Shown: positions 10,894-22,205 of the stretch, in pieces
How the letters are laid out: each line of letters opens with the position of its first letter
How positions within the stretch are numbered: position 1 is the first letter of the stretch
DNA from: Ceriagrion tenellum
Taxonomy: Eukaryota > Arthropoda > Insecta > Odonata > Coenagrionidae
NCBI GenBank assembly: GCA_963169105.1
Contig: OY720636.1
Coordinates: forward strand, 97,557,025 to 97,621,024
DNA: 64,000 nucleotides
Reading direction: 5' to 3'
Translations under genes and position numbers: made by a program
The notes under the pieces: generated by a model
The model's input: the letters and a program-made list of their open reading frames with translations, nothing else
What the model was told of the DNA's origin: nothing
Databases searched by the model: none

Positions 10894-11975
10894 TTATTCT
10901 TCAATATTCAAGTTGTCCCCTTCAAAGCAATCCCTCTCAGATATAATACACTTGTGCCAACGCTTTTTCCAATCCTCGAAGCAATTCTGATAAGCACTTT
11001 TAGGTATAGCCTTGAACTCTTGCAGAGATGCAGTCTTTATCCCCTCAGTTGTTGCAAATCTCCGTCCTTTCATAGGTTTCTTCAGTTTTGGGAACAGGAA
11101 AAAGTTGCAGGGAGCCAAATCCGGTGAATATGGTGGCTGAGGCATGATTGTGGTGTTGTTTTTGGCCAAAATATCTCTCACAAGCAACGATGAGTGAGCA
11201 GGTGCATTATTGTGATGTAAAAGCCATGAATTGTTTTTCCACAATGCCGGACGTTTTTTCGTATTTATTCTTGCAAACGGCGTATAACTTGAAGGTAATA
11301 CTCCTTATTGACCGTACGACCTTGTGGTAAAAACTCCTGATGCACTACGCCACGGTAATTGAAGAAAACAGTGAGCAAAACTTTGACATTTGATCGAACT
11401 TGGCGTGCTTTTTTCGATCTTGGTTCTCCTGGGTACTTCCATTGGGACTTTAGGCTTTGGTTTCGACGTCATAACCATATACCCATGATTTGTCACCAGT
11501 TATGATCCTTTTGAGAAAATCAGGATCATCATTGACGTCATTCAACAGCTACTGAGCGATGCTCATGCGAGGGTTCTTCTGGTCAAAACTAAGCAGTTTC
11601 AGAACGAACTTCGCTGACACACGTCTCATGTCCAAAATATCCGAAAAAATTACATGGCACGAGCCAACCAATATGCCAACATCCTCAGCTTCTAATAGTG
11701 ATTCCACGATTTTTCAAAACAATATTCTTCACTGCTTCAATGTTTTCATCTGTTGTTGACGTGCTGGGGCGTCCAGAGCGAGGTTCGGCATTGGCATCTT
11801 CTCGGACATCTTGGAAGAGCTTGTACCACTTATAAAATTTTTTTTACTCAGAGCAGATTCACCGTATGCCACTGTCAACATTTTAAGTGTTTTGGAGCAC
11901 TTAATTCCATTTTTTACACAAAATTTGATGCAAATTCATTGATCCATTTTTTTAATAGCAGAAAATCGCCGAGCA
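10894..11975 (-). pseudogene. Mariner transposase, frameshifted, catalytic Asp lost
   Basis: The minus strand encodes a D,D34D mariner transposase in several frames. The N-terminal helix-turn-helix region is visible at about 11750-11960 (VAYGESALSK, YKWYKLFQD, EPRSGRPSTS). The middle (KRI near 11505, TNHGY, KPK) is shifted or stopped. The C-terminal 116 codons (10894-11244) are open. There HHNNAPAH replaces HHDNAPAH, and APCNFF replaces APCDFF exactly 35 residues later, so the second and third catalytic Asp are both Asn. The end (CFEDWKKRWHKC) is typical of mariners widespread in arthropods. The normal protein is about 345 residues. This copy cannot make an active enzyme. Confidence 0.9.
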
Positions 11976-12128
11976 CACAAAAACACGTCTAACATTTGTA
12001 TCTGTCAATAAAAAATTAAATATGTTATATTGTTGAAACTGTAAATAAAAGTTTGGGGCATGTGTACCAACACAAAAAAAAAACAAAAAAAAATCGATAA
12101 TAGAATGTATGCTGCCCGCGAAATTTGA

Positions 12129-12158
12129 AAAGTCACCTTACTTTTTTAACACACCTCG
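12129..12158 (-). repeat. Mariner terminal inverted repeat, right
   Basis: On the minus strand this starts CGAGGTGTGTTA and pairs with 10840-10869. TA follows at 12159-12160. Confidence 0.92.
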
Positions 12159-12345
12159 TATATCTATTACTTTATCACTTCTGTCAGAACTTGAGATGCA
12201 GTGACGGGTCATGATAATATTTTCTGTGTCACTCTGAAAAACCCCAGTTCGGAATTTTTTAAGCATGCTAAGCCTAGCATGCAGCCTCCGTGTCTCTAGG
12301 GGCTCCCATCTTAACCCCTGTGAAAGTTATGGAACAATATATGTC
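12159..12345 (-). mobile_element. LINE copy C, part right of mariner
   Basis: It continues the LINE 3' end interrupted by mariner: CACTTCTGTCAGA, TTCTGTGTCACTCTGAAA and GGGGCTCCCATCTTAA align with copies at 940-1075 and 13565-13705. On the minus strand these code for the RT C-terminus. It ends near AACAATATATGTCC, the same region where other copies are cut. Confidence 0.75.
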
Positions 12346-13339
12346 CGATTATTCAGATATAATGTACATGTTTGTCGCCAATGTCATCAATGGTATAAAT
12401 ATTTAACTAATTATTGGAAAATAATTGAATTTCTTCCACGGTAATTGATTTTTACAACACGTCGTTTTATATTAGAATCATGCTGTATATGTCCTATGCT
12501 GAAAATATTTACTTCAAAGCTCCACCAGTCACACCAACGTCAGTGAATAGCGTCACACATTCGCCTATTCAAATTGCTTGACAAACCGCCGAAAGGGACG
12601 CAATTTTCCACACACTTAATCCGAAACCTTGCAATTCTGTCTAGAGCAGCAACTAAGTGGAAATACCTCTTAGAAAGCAGATATTTCAATAATTTTGAAA
12701 AGAAACAAATTAGACTCGATCATCAATAAATAGTTTACTAGAGATTATCAAATATCGTTGCCAAAAATAATGAACTGTAGGTAGGAATATCTCAGTTTGT
12801 GCCATGAAAATGGAGAATGATTTCGTTTAAACGATAATGTGCTTCTTCTAGTCGACTTAAAAGTTAAGTATAGCTACATCTGGGTGATTCTCTGTCTTCT
12901 AATCTATTTCAGCCTGCATACTTTAGCCGCATTCGTTTTGCCCTACCTTCAGCTCATCCAACCCTCTACTCACGAACCAAGCAGCCTATAAATCCTTCAC
13001 CAACTCCGCGCGCCCCACAGATTTATTCCTCTCCTTAAATCAACTCCTCGCTGTAAACAGGCCACGCTTGAGGGAGACCCTGGAACGCACTTCGCATTGC
13101 ATTTTAAGAAAGATTCTCCCTCCCACGAGGCCTCTCATTGAAACAGCATCCCTTATTTTTCCCCCGCCACCTTAAAACCACCTCGAATTCATTCTTTAGC
13201 TCCTTTTTCTCCAAAAACCATGCTCCTTTACATTCCTAAAACAGGAAATATTCCTTCAAGCTAAAATAACGAAATTTTCCTTTTCCCATTGTCAGCAGAA
13301 CAACAAGCGCGACTCGATTTTCATGAAAATGAGGATATT
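12346..13339. other. Unassigned; C/T-rich island at 12890-13260
   Basis: No coding or repeat family was recognised. The second half is a GC-richer, pyrimidine-skewed island on the plus strand. Confidence 0.3.
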
Positions 13340-13740
13340 ATTCTATATCTACATACTACCTTTCGAGCCATTGCATGAAAGTGTGGCAGGGAGTATTAGG
13401 AACCAGTAGTGTAATGATGTAAGGGAGAACGTTATGGAAGATAAAATGACGTGTATTATGGGAATGTAGATAGTGAAGCTCAGTGTTTATTGTGGTCGCT
13501 TATTGTGTACGGAAAGTATGATTTTTGTACCCATCTGTTTGGCAATATATCTCTCTTATTTTTTTGCTTCTGTCAGACCTAGAGATTCAGCGAGGCGTCA
13601 TGGTAATATTCTCTGTGTCGCTCTGAAACACACCAGTTCTGAATTTCTCAATCAAGCTAATCCTAGCGTACAACCTCCGACTTGCTAGAGGCTCCCACCT
13701 TAATCCCTTTAAAATATGTGAAACACTGTACACTCTTATA
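13340..13740 (-). mobile_element. LINE 3' end, copy F
   Basis: Minus-strand copy of the same 3' end as at 43080, similar along its full length. It runs from the 3' terminus near 13340 (TATGTAGATATAG on the minus strand) through the GTGTGGCAGGGAGT block to the upstream break near 13740. The plus-strand frame at 13473-13688 is the antisense shadow of the RT C-terminus. It lies a little over 1 kb from the interrupted copy C in the same orientation. Confidence 0.75.
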
Positions 13741-13749
13741 TTTAGCATG

Positions 13750-15020
13750 TATAAGATTTCAGCCTTTCTCTACAAAGGCTTAGGACGTAGAGCTCTCGAA
13801 TTTCCTAGCGGGTGATGGTGGTTTATGGCTCCGAAGATTCGGTGATATTGTCTGCCATCCTCCTCAGCGTGAACTTTTTGTCCAAACGGTGGCCTGATTT
13901 GTATTCTGCCTTGGGGGTCAAGTTGATCGTGATTGGTCCTCATTGATCACTCTTTTTTATTTCTAAGAATTGGTTTCCTCGAACTCCAAACTTTTGCCTC
14001 TGTTCATGTTATTTCAGTGACTGATGATTTTCACACTTTCACAACCCGATCCTAATATGTAATTAGCATGGCAATGAGGAGGCCTGGCTTACTCAAAATT
14101 GGTCCTACGACTATTCTATAGGCTATTTTTACCAACTGCTGATTTCCTGGCCAAAATATTTACCCCGAGGACGATGACAGACTACGCCTTTGAAGCGCTG
14201 GTGCCACAAACCACCATCCCCGCTGGTAAACCTAAGAGCAACACATTTGGCATACTGGACGATTGCGAAGGATTTCAACCTCAGAACTCATTTTGAATCC
14301 ATTTTAAGGACAATATTTTGCCATTTTTCCAGCAGCATCTTCTTCAAGCCCGCTGAATTTCCAATGCAGAGTTTGGTCCTTCATTTCGTGTTACTCTATT
14401 TTCGCGCCTTCAAGTAGAGGCGTGTTGTGATTGGTTCATTATGCTGAAGAGCCGTTTCAACGCGGTGGAGAGAGTGTAGCCATCCTCTCGGTTGAAACTT
14501 TTTGGCGCTTTCGCTAATTATGTTGCTACACGTATGATTCTTGGGAAATAGCGGGCTTCTTTTGTCCATAAATTGGTGTTGTCTAAATTTATGTAATGCG
14601 CGGGCTCACTCCACTGATGTTCTGCAACCGAGGACTGGCGGAGTTGTCGAATTTTCACGGCCCTCATATGCTCTGAGAGCCTGCTTTTTAGAGCTCTTTA
14701 GGTATGGCCGGAGTAGAAGTGGCCGTCCGGCTGGTCGTATAGTCCACAAAAGTGGATAAACGCGGATGAACACCCAGGGAACCATTATCTTCATCACATA
14801 GACTCCGCAGATGCCTTCATATATATCACAGAAATTTCTCGTTGGACTTGAGAAAAGTTGAGGAATTAGAATACAAGACCTTTGGAATAACACGAGCCAA
14901 TCAGTAGTTATGATAAATATTAAATCTATATACTTAAAACAGAATCTGGAAATTGTAATTAGGAGGACCGTTCTCTCGTAACTCTGGCGGCGCAAGTATT
15001 CGGAAGGCGTAGGTAGCATT
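13750..15020 (-). pseudogene. Penelope-like element, GIY-YIG endonuclease end
   Basis: On the minus strand a degraded PLE C-terminal endonuclease is visible. Near 14740 is a broken CGLY block where the family has CGxxYIGQTGR. SEHMRAV, SVAEHQW, TKEARYFPRIIR and SFNREDGYTLST follow at about 14690-14470. In intact PLEs these occur as EHxRA, AEH, YxPRLIREA and NREDGYxLS, after the RT. Frameshifts separate the blocks. Further downstream (14430-13750) the sequence is non-coding and may be terminal repeat; CTGAGGA and a later CCGAA near 13880-13840 recall a ruined hammerhead. The RT half is missing or unrecognisable. PLE identity of the C-terminal motifs is solid; the outer limits are guesses. Confidence 0.75.
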
Positions 15021-17640
15021 TTTGTTGACTAATTAGAAATAATTTCTGAAATTTAAAACTAAAATGCAATGTAAATGATAGTTTTCACTGCAAAACTCTT
15101 CCTTTGGTCTGTGCACAAAGTTCTCCTATTCTTATCCTATAGTTTCAGTTCCATTCCGCATAGCAATTTGGTCATTACTTTCAGAATACAGACCTTGTCC
15201 AACAATGATTTACGACGTGATAAGCAGGGAAAGTATAATTTAAAGCGAAAATGAGAGGTGCTGCCATCTACCAACGTCTCTTTGATTTCATTAATATGTA
15301 ATGATTCAGATGGGGGTAGTCTTGTGTAATAAAAACGTGTGTTAAGCGCGATAAATAAAATTTAATAAAAGCGCGATTATGACTGCACACCTCCATAGCG
15401 AGATAAATATTACTCTTCGGCTGCGAGGTTTGTGCCTTCCGCTAAGCCATTGTAAAACACTTGGAGGTTTCTCAAAATAAAAGTATCCGTGCTCTGCTAA
15501 GCCTCAGTAAATTACTCAAATTAACGGAGGAACGATCCTACCATGTACTACTAACCAACAATAATTACTTACAATCCATAGTTTCTAAATTTGAAACCCG
15601 GTCTCCGAAAACAAATAAAGCCCTCCTCACAAATATGTGGAATTACCCCACTAATCCCAACACATTTACACTCCCTCAATACATAAATCTTCCATGAGTC
15701 TTTCGAATGTCAGCCGTTCCTTCGTAGGTTAAGCCATTATAAATAACAAAGTGAAAGCATTCTCTAGTAACAGAAAATGAGAAGTCTTTAAAAAAATATG
15801 GAAAAAATGATGGTAAAGGTGAAAAATGGCAAAAATAACGAGAAAAGACTGTAAAAATATGAAAAAAACGAAGACAAAAATGTAAAAAAAATGAAAACAA
15901 AAAATAATAAAATTGGGAATTATAATAAAAAATAAATGAATGAAAAATGATCATGTGTGAATAGAATGGCATCAATATTTGCTCTTTACTCCCATTTTGT
16001 ACTGCCTCCCTCTTAGAATTAGTTTTTTTCTCAAAATTTGTTCATTTCAAGTTTCCCACAGACAACACTGCAAACATTAATTCAAATTCCTCAATATATG
16101 CTTTTTTGATAACAACAAGGTTGTATTGAGCTCCACTCATCGGGACGACGGTACCGTCATGTCATTGCGCCTTCGGCGCAGCCATTCCCCTTGGGCTCTC
16201 AGGTGAACAAGGTAAAACTGCATTCTCCAGGCCTCCCCGCCTATAAAAATCCCGATTACTCTTAACAACGCTTCTCCGGAATTCTTAAACATTGAAAAGA
16301 ATTACATTCTTCCACAACTCATTCCCGCGTGTATCTAAGCTTTCACCGCCCACGACTTGGCCCGCATTTTCATCAACCTCACTTCCCTTGATGAAAAAAA
16401 TTACCATTTTTTAACATCTTTATGCGCGGAGCCATTAACGTTATTCACGGGGTTGCCTCAAAACATGGGCCTCGAGTTCGTCGAGTGCCTCGCGGGATGG
16501 GAATTCATCCGTTCAAAATGGCCTCGGGCGAGAGAAATCACCATGATTCATGCTTGTGAAATAGGTAACTAGGTACTCAACCCATATATTTTGTAATTTA
16601 AAAAATTCCATTTTCATTCGTCTTAGAAGCGTGTCTGGATGTATAGCATGGAGCTTAATAAGATAACAGATATTTTAAGTCGTGGAACAAAAAACTCTAG
16701 CAGAGAAAAGAGGCATGAATATCGAAAAATTATCATTTTTCCTTAAATTTCTGACGATAAGAAAGACTGTTTTGAGACGCCAGAAGTGATCACGGAAAAC
16801 AACGCGATTTATGCGTAAAAATGTTGCTAAATTTATGGGCTCGGCATTAAAGTAAGAACTCTAAAGACACTTAGAAGAAGTTAGAACTCTGGCAAATATG
16901 CAGCCTCAATTTTTGCACTCATAGGTTTTTTATCAGAATATATCTCTATTCCAACTAAATTATTTTATCTCATTCATCTAAGAAATGCAATTTCTAAGCA
17001 ATTAACTATTAATCCTTACCATAGACATTGAAGAAAGCTCTCTATGCCGATTGATCATAATAATGTTAAATAATAAATCTGCCCATAATGAATCAATTAA
17101 TTACTTTATAGATAATTATTGAAAATTTAAGAGACAATATGATCGCACTCGTAGTGAAATCATTATATAAGGTGTCTAAGAGGTTATTTGCAGTCGTACT
17201 CAATATACTTAAACTTCATTAACGAAATCTATTTGAGATCTCATTTTAGCTTCAAGCAGCCTATATGGGTAAAAATAAGAATTCATTTACCCTCAGGTTA
17301 CCCAAGATGTATGATTAGATTTAGCGATAGACTGAGTAGTGACGGAAATGACTTAACTTTTTGGGAACAAGAATGAATGCTACTTTTATTTTGGACGAAA
17401 TGCTATTTAATTTTGGACCAAAATAGGATTCCATGTTCAATCACCATCTCAGGGTAAACAACCACCACAACAATCCTGTGCCGAAAGCATTCACTGCAAA
17501 AAAGACGAAAGAAGATTAGGTACCGTAGAGTTGCTAGAAATTGTCCAATATTTAATAAGTAACTCTTCCTTACCCAACGAGTAAGTGATCCCCTCCCACT
17601 CTCCCATATTCTCCATCTCTCTGGAAACCCGCATGACTCA
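15021..17640. other. Unassigned sequence
   Basis: Frames at 15461-15697 and 16357-16572 (plus) have ordinary amino-acid composition but no recognisable family. A perfect short palindrome GCGCCTTCGGCGC occurs near 16167. A 71-codon frame at 16357 lies in a slightly GC-richer patch. No splice-site context convinced me. Confidence 0.3.
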
Positions 17641-17995
17641 AGGGCAAGTGAAGCCACGAACTTTGTGTATTGTGTAGAACGGAGTGTAGCTCCTCACTCT
17701 AAACCCAAGCCATACCTCCTGCAGTGAAAATTTTAGCAGAGTCTTCCCAAAACACAAACTACGAATCCTTTTCCCCCTCTCTACTCCCCAACCCTTACCC
17801 ACCTCAAAGCCCTACGCCCACCTTCAGTACCCTCACCCTATTCCCACCTCACCCCCTCTCACAAATTACTTCCTCTCCCCTACCATAAACTTGCATACAC
17901 CCTGTGACTGATTTGATATTTGCACCTGAAGATGACACGGAGTGTCGAAGCCCGGGTCGTGCTAATAAACTTCAAGTGGAGTTAACAAATCATTT
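17641..17995 (+). mobile_element. PLE terminal-repeat relic with ribozyme (H4)
   Basis: A plus-strand polypyrimidine stretch (about 17700-17880) leads into a hammerhead motif, the same order as in the units at 2.3 and 9.6 kb. After the cut site, AATAAACTTCAAGTGGAG resembles the 3' flank of the other copies. I found no inverted partner arm or target duplication, so the ends are approximate. Confidence 0.6.
17922..17962 (+). ncRNA. Hammerhead ribozyme motif, one core change
   Basis: Stem I GCAC (17922-17925) pairs perfectly with GTGC (17959-17962). The core CTGAAGA is at 17926-17932. Stem II GACAC/GTGTC has loop GGA. GAAG stands at 17947-17950 where GAAA is required. CCCGGG and TC follow, with the predicted cut at 17958/17959. 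Perfect pairing in stems I and II supports the identity. The last A of GAAA is G, which should cripple catalysis because that base makes the pair closing stem III. Confidence 0.75.
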
Positions 17996-19510
17996 AATTT
18001 TGTACATGATGGATAACTTAAAGTAAAGCAAGCAACCATTTTCCTTGTGCTATTTTTATTTATTTTCTGAAAAAGGCAGTAAATAAACGAAAATCAATAT
18101 GATAGAAAAGTGAGCCGCTGTAAAATTTGTTTCTTAACCAACACTATCGGTCATCAATCTAATGCCTTTTTTTCAGTTTCATTACTCTCAATTTTATTCA
18201 ACTGACCTCTCTATTTCTTCATCGTCCTTCATTTTTACGTTAATTTTAATTCGTATTACCCTTATAATCCTTCATCAGCTTCTATAATTTTTCTAATGTA
18301 GCTTCTCTTTTCTTGTTATACATTCTAAGTATTGATCATAAAAAATGCGTTTATAGTGCATGCTGGAAAATTTTATAGACCAAAATAACACGAGATCTTT
18401 CATTTTTTTCCATAATTATCTTTGAAATGGATCGTCGCAAATTAAAGCAGTTTACCAAAATTATTGCGTATACAAAAAAATTTATCATACTTTTAAACAG
18501 CCCTTTAACCATAGTCCTTTAACTATATAGTGAGAGTGGATAGAGTCTTGTCTGATAAAAGTGATGCTTTATTTTTGCAAAAAACGATGCACCAAATGTT
18601 ATTAACGCAAGTAATTTTATTTGCGAAAGCAACATTTGTTATCAAAAGCATAATAGCAACAACAGTACATATAATTGACTAAAAAAAGTATGTAATATAA
18701 ACAAACAAAAGTACAATAGTAACAAAAAGTATAAATATTATCAAGAATGCATTTTTATATGACATTTTGTTTGTACAGTTTTATCGATTACTGCCTTTTT
18801 TGTTGTGCTTGATAAATCATCGAACTACCACAATGATTACTTTAAAAGAATTTATACTTTTAGCCAATAAGTCGCACAAAGGATACATTTAATGCCTATT
18901 GCTGAGACAAACAACATTTTTCCAACATTTTTCTGAGCTATTCTCTTCATTAATGAAATTCGTCCTTCCTTCGCATCCAAAAATATCGACTGAAAAACCT
19001 CACACATCTCAATTTCTTCCCCACACTACCTTCCCCTCCTTTTAAAGTTTCTGGAGTAGTTACAGAGTGCCATTGAGCACACAATGTAAAACTGGTTGAA
19101 GAGGAAGAAAATTCTTTGGCCAATATTTTTTTCGTAAGTGCACCCATTTAAGCGTTGCAACTCACCATATGGGCAGCAATATAAATGATGCGATCTTTTC
19201 ATTCATAATTTTCCCTAAGTTTCTGATTGAATAATTTCAAGACTAGGAAAATCTATATTCGGGTCGGTTTTACATTTGTGTCAAGCCAACGTCGTGATAT
19301 AGCATCAACCTGCAAATAAAACAAAATAGAAAGTGTTTTTTTTTAATTTTATCTCTAGATGCCGCTAATAGGAACACCAATTTTGAGTTTTTCGCAGATC
19401 TGTGCGCAAACAAAATCGTTTCAGCCATATTATACTCCACCCACGGGCAGGTACTTCCGCTTTTCTCTCACCTATAGGGGGCATGCCATTCTACCCGCTT
19501 CCAAAAATAC

Positions 19511-19512
<2 letters not shown>
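17996..19512. other. Unassigned AT-rich sequence
   Basis: No gene, repeat family or RNA was recognised. Confidence 0.3.

Positions 19513-19608
<96 letters not shown>
19513..19608. repeat. (TA)n microsatellite
   Basis: Almost uninterrupted TA dinucleotides for about 95 bp, with one C interruption near the right end. Open frames rich in Tyr and Ile across it are artefacts. Confidence 0.97.
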
Positions 19609-21594
19609 TCCCAAACTGCCTCTCCCTCCCTCTCAAGGCGTCGTCTTTCTTCAACGCCCTCCTCTATATCTCGACCACATTCTTAACCGCAATTTTCTGA
19701 AGATAGAAAACCGACCCAACTCTCCCGATGTCCGCCTCGCATCATCGGACACCCGGCAGAAACGGAAACAAGACGGCGAACAAAGAACCGCTCTTATTGT
19801 CGCTGGATTTATATCTCTGGCAGGCATGATGTGAGGCCTCGCACAAAAGGGTGAGTTGTGTCTTGCGTCCAGATTGGGGGAAGGAAAGAGAATATAGGGT
19901 TATAAGGCGCAAGTTTCTCCATTTCTAATACATCTCTTGCCCAACTGCTGGGGTGAAACCCCTTAAAGGTTTTGGAGCATGAATTCGAGAGTCGTTGAGT
20001 GGACATTCCAATAAATTTTCTATTATAAATTAATGGACCGCACTCCACCTGAGTACATCAATTTATACGCGAGAAATAACTATACGTGTTGTAGTATAAA
20101 TAATGTAAGAGCAATTCTTTAACATTTTCGTCGTCAATTTGGCATTGTTATGACATGCGTTCACCGCAAGGACATCAAACTTTAAAGACAAATTTGTAGA
20201 TAAATACGTATTTTTATTCGGTATAATACCTTGATGCCGTATTGATACGTGTTAAATAACCTATAAACCAAATCGGTATCATTAATGTTTTCACTGTTCT
20301 ATACATGTTACAATTAAGCAAGCGTATAAAATGCTTTACGCCCATCTATACATAAACGGAAATTGCTCCAACGTCTTAAACTCGTAGCAGACTTTGTCGG
20401 AAATCTTTTAAAAAAGAAAATACGGGCACATGACAGATCTTAGCGACGATAACACATAATATTTCTATCCCATGGTCGAGAAAATGTTACACCTAGTTGG
20501 CTGGTTATTTTGGGAAGCGACAGGCAACAGATTTTTTATGACATTGAGGACCGTTAGTTAGGGAGGTGTGGGAAGGATTATAGGGATAGTGAGACGGATG
20601 GAGAAAAAACCGCCGTTTAAGATGTTCCAACCTGCTCTCATCAATGGAAGCATGTTTATTTTCTCATGCAAAGCGTTAGGACCTATTAAAAAATGATGGG
20701 AACTCCACTGAAACTCTGTAGTTGCGATTTCATTATCGATATTCTTGCGATTCCTTCGGTCACCTCGGGGCTTCGAGCTCGGCCCTCGAGATCGGATAAA
20801 CTCTACATCCCATCTGCCTACCTCACCTCTCCCCCAACCTTCATCGTTACATTTGCAATTATGCTGCTAATATCTGCTTTCACCGAAGCGACGAATCAAA
20901 TTAACTACTGGAGCAGTCTACATTAAAGGATACATTTTTCCTCTGATAAGATAAAGCTTGAAACGAATACTATCACATGATCCACTGTAAGAGTGTAAAG
21001 TAGGAGGAACTAGAGCAAAAGTTACAAACATATGGTGATTAATTCGGAGAAAGGAATGTAGAGAACTTTTAGGATCGGTCGATCAATTATCTCGATCAGT
21101 TATTGTAGCAGTCGTTTATTGTGCACTACATAAAAATATTAGTACATCGATCTGTCTGTCAATACGTTTCTCTGGCATTTTTGTTTCTCTGGCATAGGAA
21201 TATCAATCGTAGCTAAAGTAATAACCAACGTATCAACCAATAAAAATTGAAGGACAAAATTTTCCGGAGACCCAAGACTTGCGTATAGGCTCGAGGTCAT
21301 CAATCTACAGCTACCGACCCAGTCCTTTCCGGTAGAGAATTTGTTTGGAACGGCAGCAAGGATATGGGCTTCCCACTCCTAGGGCCCGGGCCCGAGCCCC
21401 ATTAGAGACGGAGACTATTAATGGAAACCCCGATCCCAAACAGGGTATTATGTATGGAGAGCTTTTAACTTAAAGAATTTCGTCCGCCGAATGAAAAGTG
21501 AAACCATGGATATAACTCTGCCTTTCGCTAAGAAAAGTTAAGTTAGAACTTTCATCCTTTGTTCGGAGTGAACACTTTTGAATGTTTCTCTATA
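19609..21594. other. Unassigned sequence
   Basis: Nothing convincing was seen. Frames at 19809-20048 and 20693-20926 are short and unlike known proteins. Confidence 0.3.
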
Positions 21595-22205
21595 TGAGCC
21601 ATCACATGGGCATGTGGCAGGGGGTGTTAGGACACCAGCCGTGGAAAGATGTAAGAGATAAGGTTTTGGGAGGTGAAATGGTGACGTGATCAATGTAAGT
21701 GTATTAAATTGAGCTCATTTTTTATTGTGGTCGCATATCGTACGCGGAAAGAACAATTATTTGTACCTATCTGCCCGGCATTGTATCTCTCTTATTTTAT
21801 CGCTTCTGTCAGACTTAGAGATGTAGGGAGGAGTCATGATACTATTCTCTGTGTCGCTCTGTAAAATATCAATTCTGAATTTCTCAAGCAAGCTAAGCCA
21901 TGCGTGTTGCCTCCCAGTCTCTAGGTGCTCCCACCTTAATTCCTCTTAAAGTTGTGAGACACTATATGTACGCTCGTAGCAGCTTCTAATAAAACGTGTC
22001 GCTTTTCTTTGAATTTTATTATTTTTTTTGGTTAAATCTTTAGACCAGTGATCTAAATGCTCACAGCTCATTCGAGGTGTGGCCTAACCAGAGCAAAGAA
22101 GCATCTTTCATTTACTCTTTTATATGAAAACCTTTCCGTTGTACGCTTAACAAAACCTAGTTTCCGTGACACTCGACTGCTCGCGTTCTTATTGGTAACG
22201 TGAGG
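21595..22205 (-). mobile_element. LINE RT C-terminus and 3' UTR, longest copy (D)
   Basis: This minus-strand copy reaches further upstream than the others and fixes the family. From 22180 downwards it reads RKLGFVKRTTER, FALVRPHLE and, after a stop, KIQRKATRFIRSCYER. These are the LGFIRRT, LVRPxLEYxxxVWDP and IQRRAxRFV blocks of jockey/CR1-type RTs. The WEPLE and SFFPRTI-equivalent region follows, then the shared 3' UTR ending near 21595 (ATGGGCATGTGGCAGGG on the plus strand). Several stops and frameshifts make it dead. It is a 5'-truncated insertion. Confidence 0.82.

Larger units (their letters stand above)
10840..12158 (-). mobile_element. Mariner element, full length, inactive
   Basis: A 1,319-bp Tc1/mariner transposon with 30-bp terminal inverted repeats. 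Both ends read inwards as CGAGGTGT, then AAAAAGTAAGGTGACTTT; 28 of the first 30 bases match. It is flanked by TA on each side (10838-10839 and 12159-12160), the usual mariner target duplication. Length and ends are those of a complete element. It sits in a decayed LINE 3' end, so it arrived after that LINE. The transposase runs on the minus strand and is broken. Confidence 0.93.

Noticed and set aside
14447..14510. CTGAAGA near 14452 as a hammerhead core
   Set aside because: No GAAA follows stem-like bases, and the region is PLE coding on the other strand.
19359..19700. Frames rich in Tyr-Ile repeats on both strands
   Set aside because: They are translations of the TA microsatellite.
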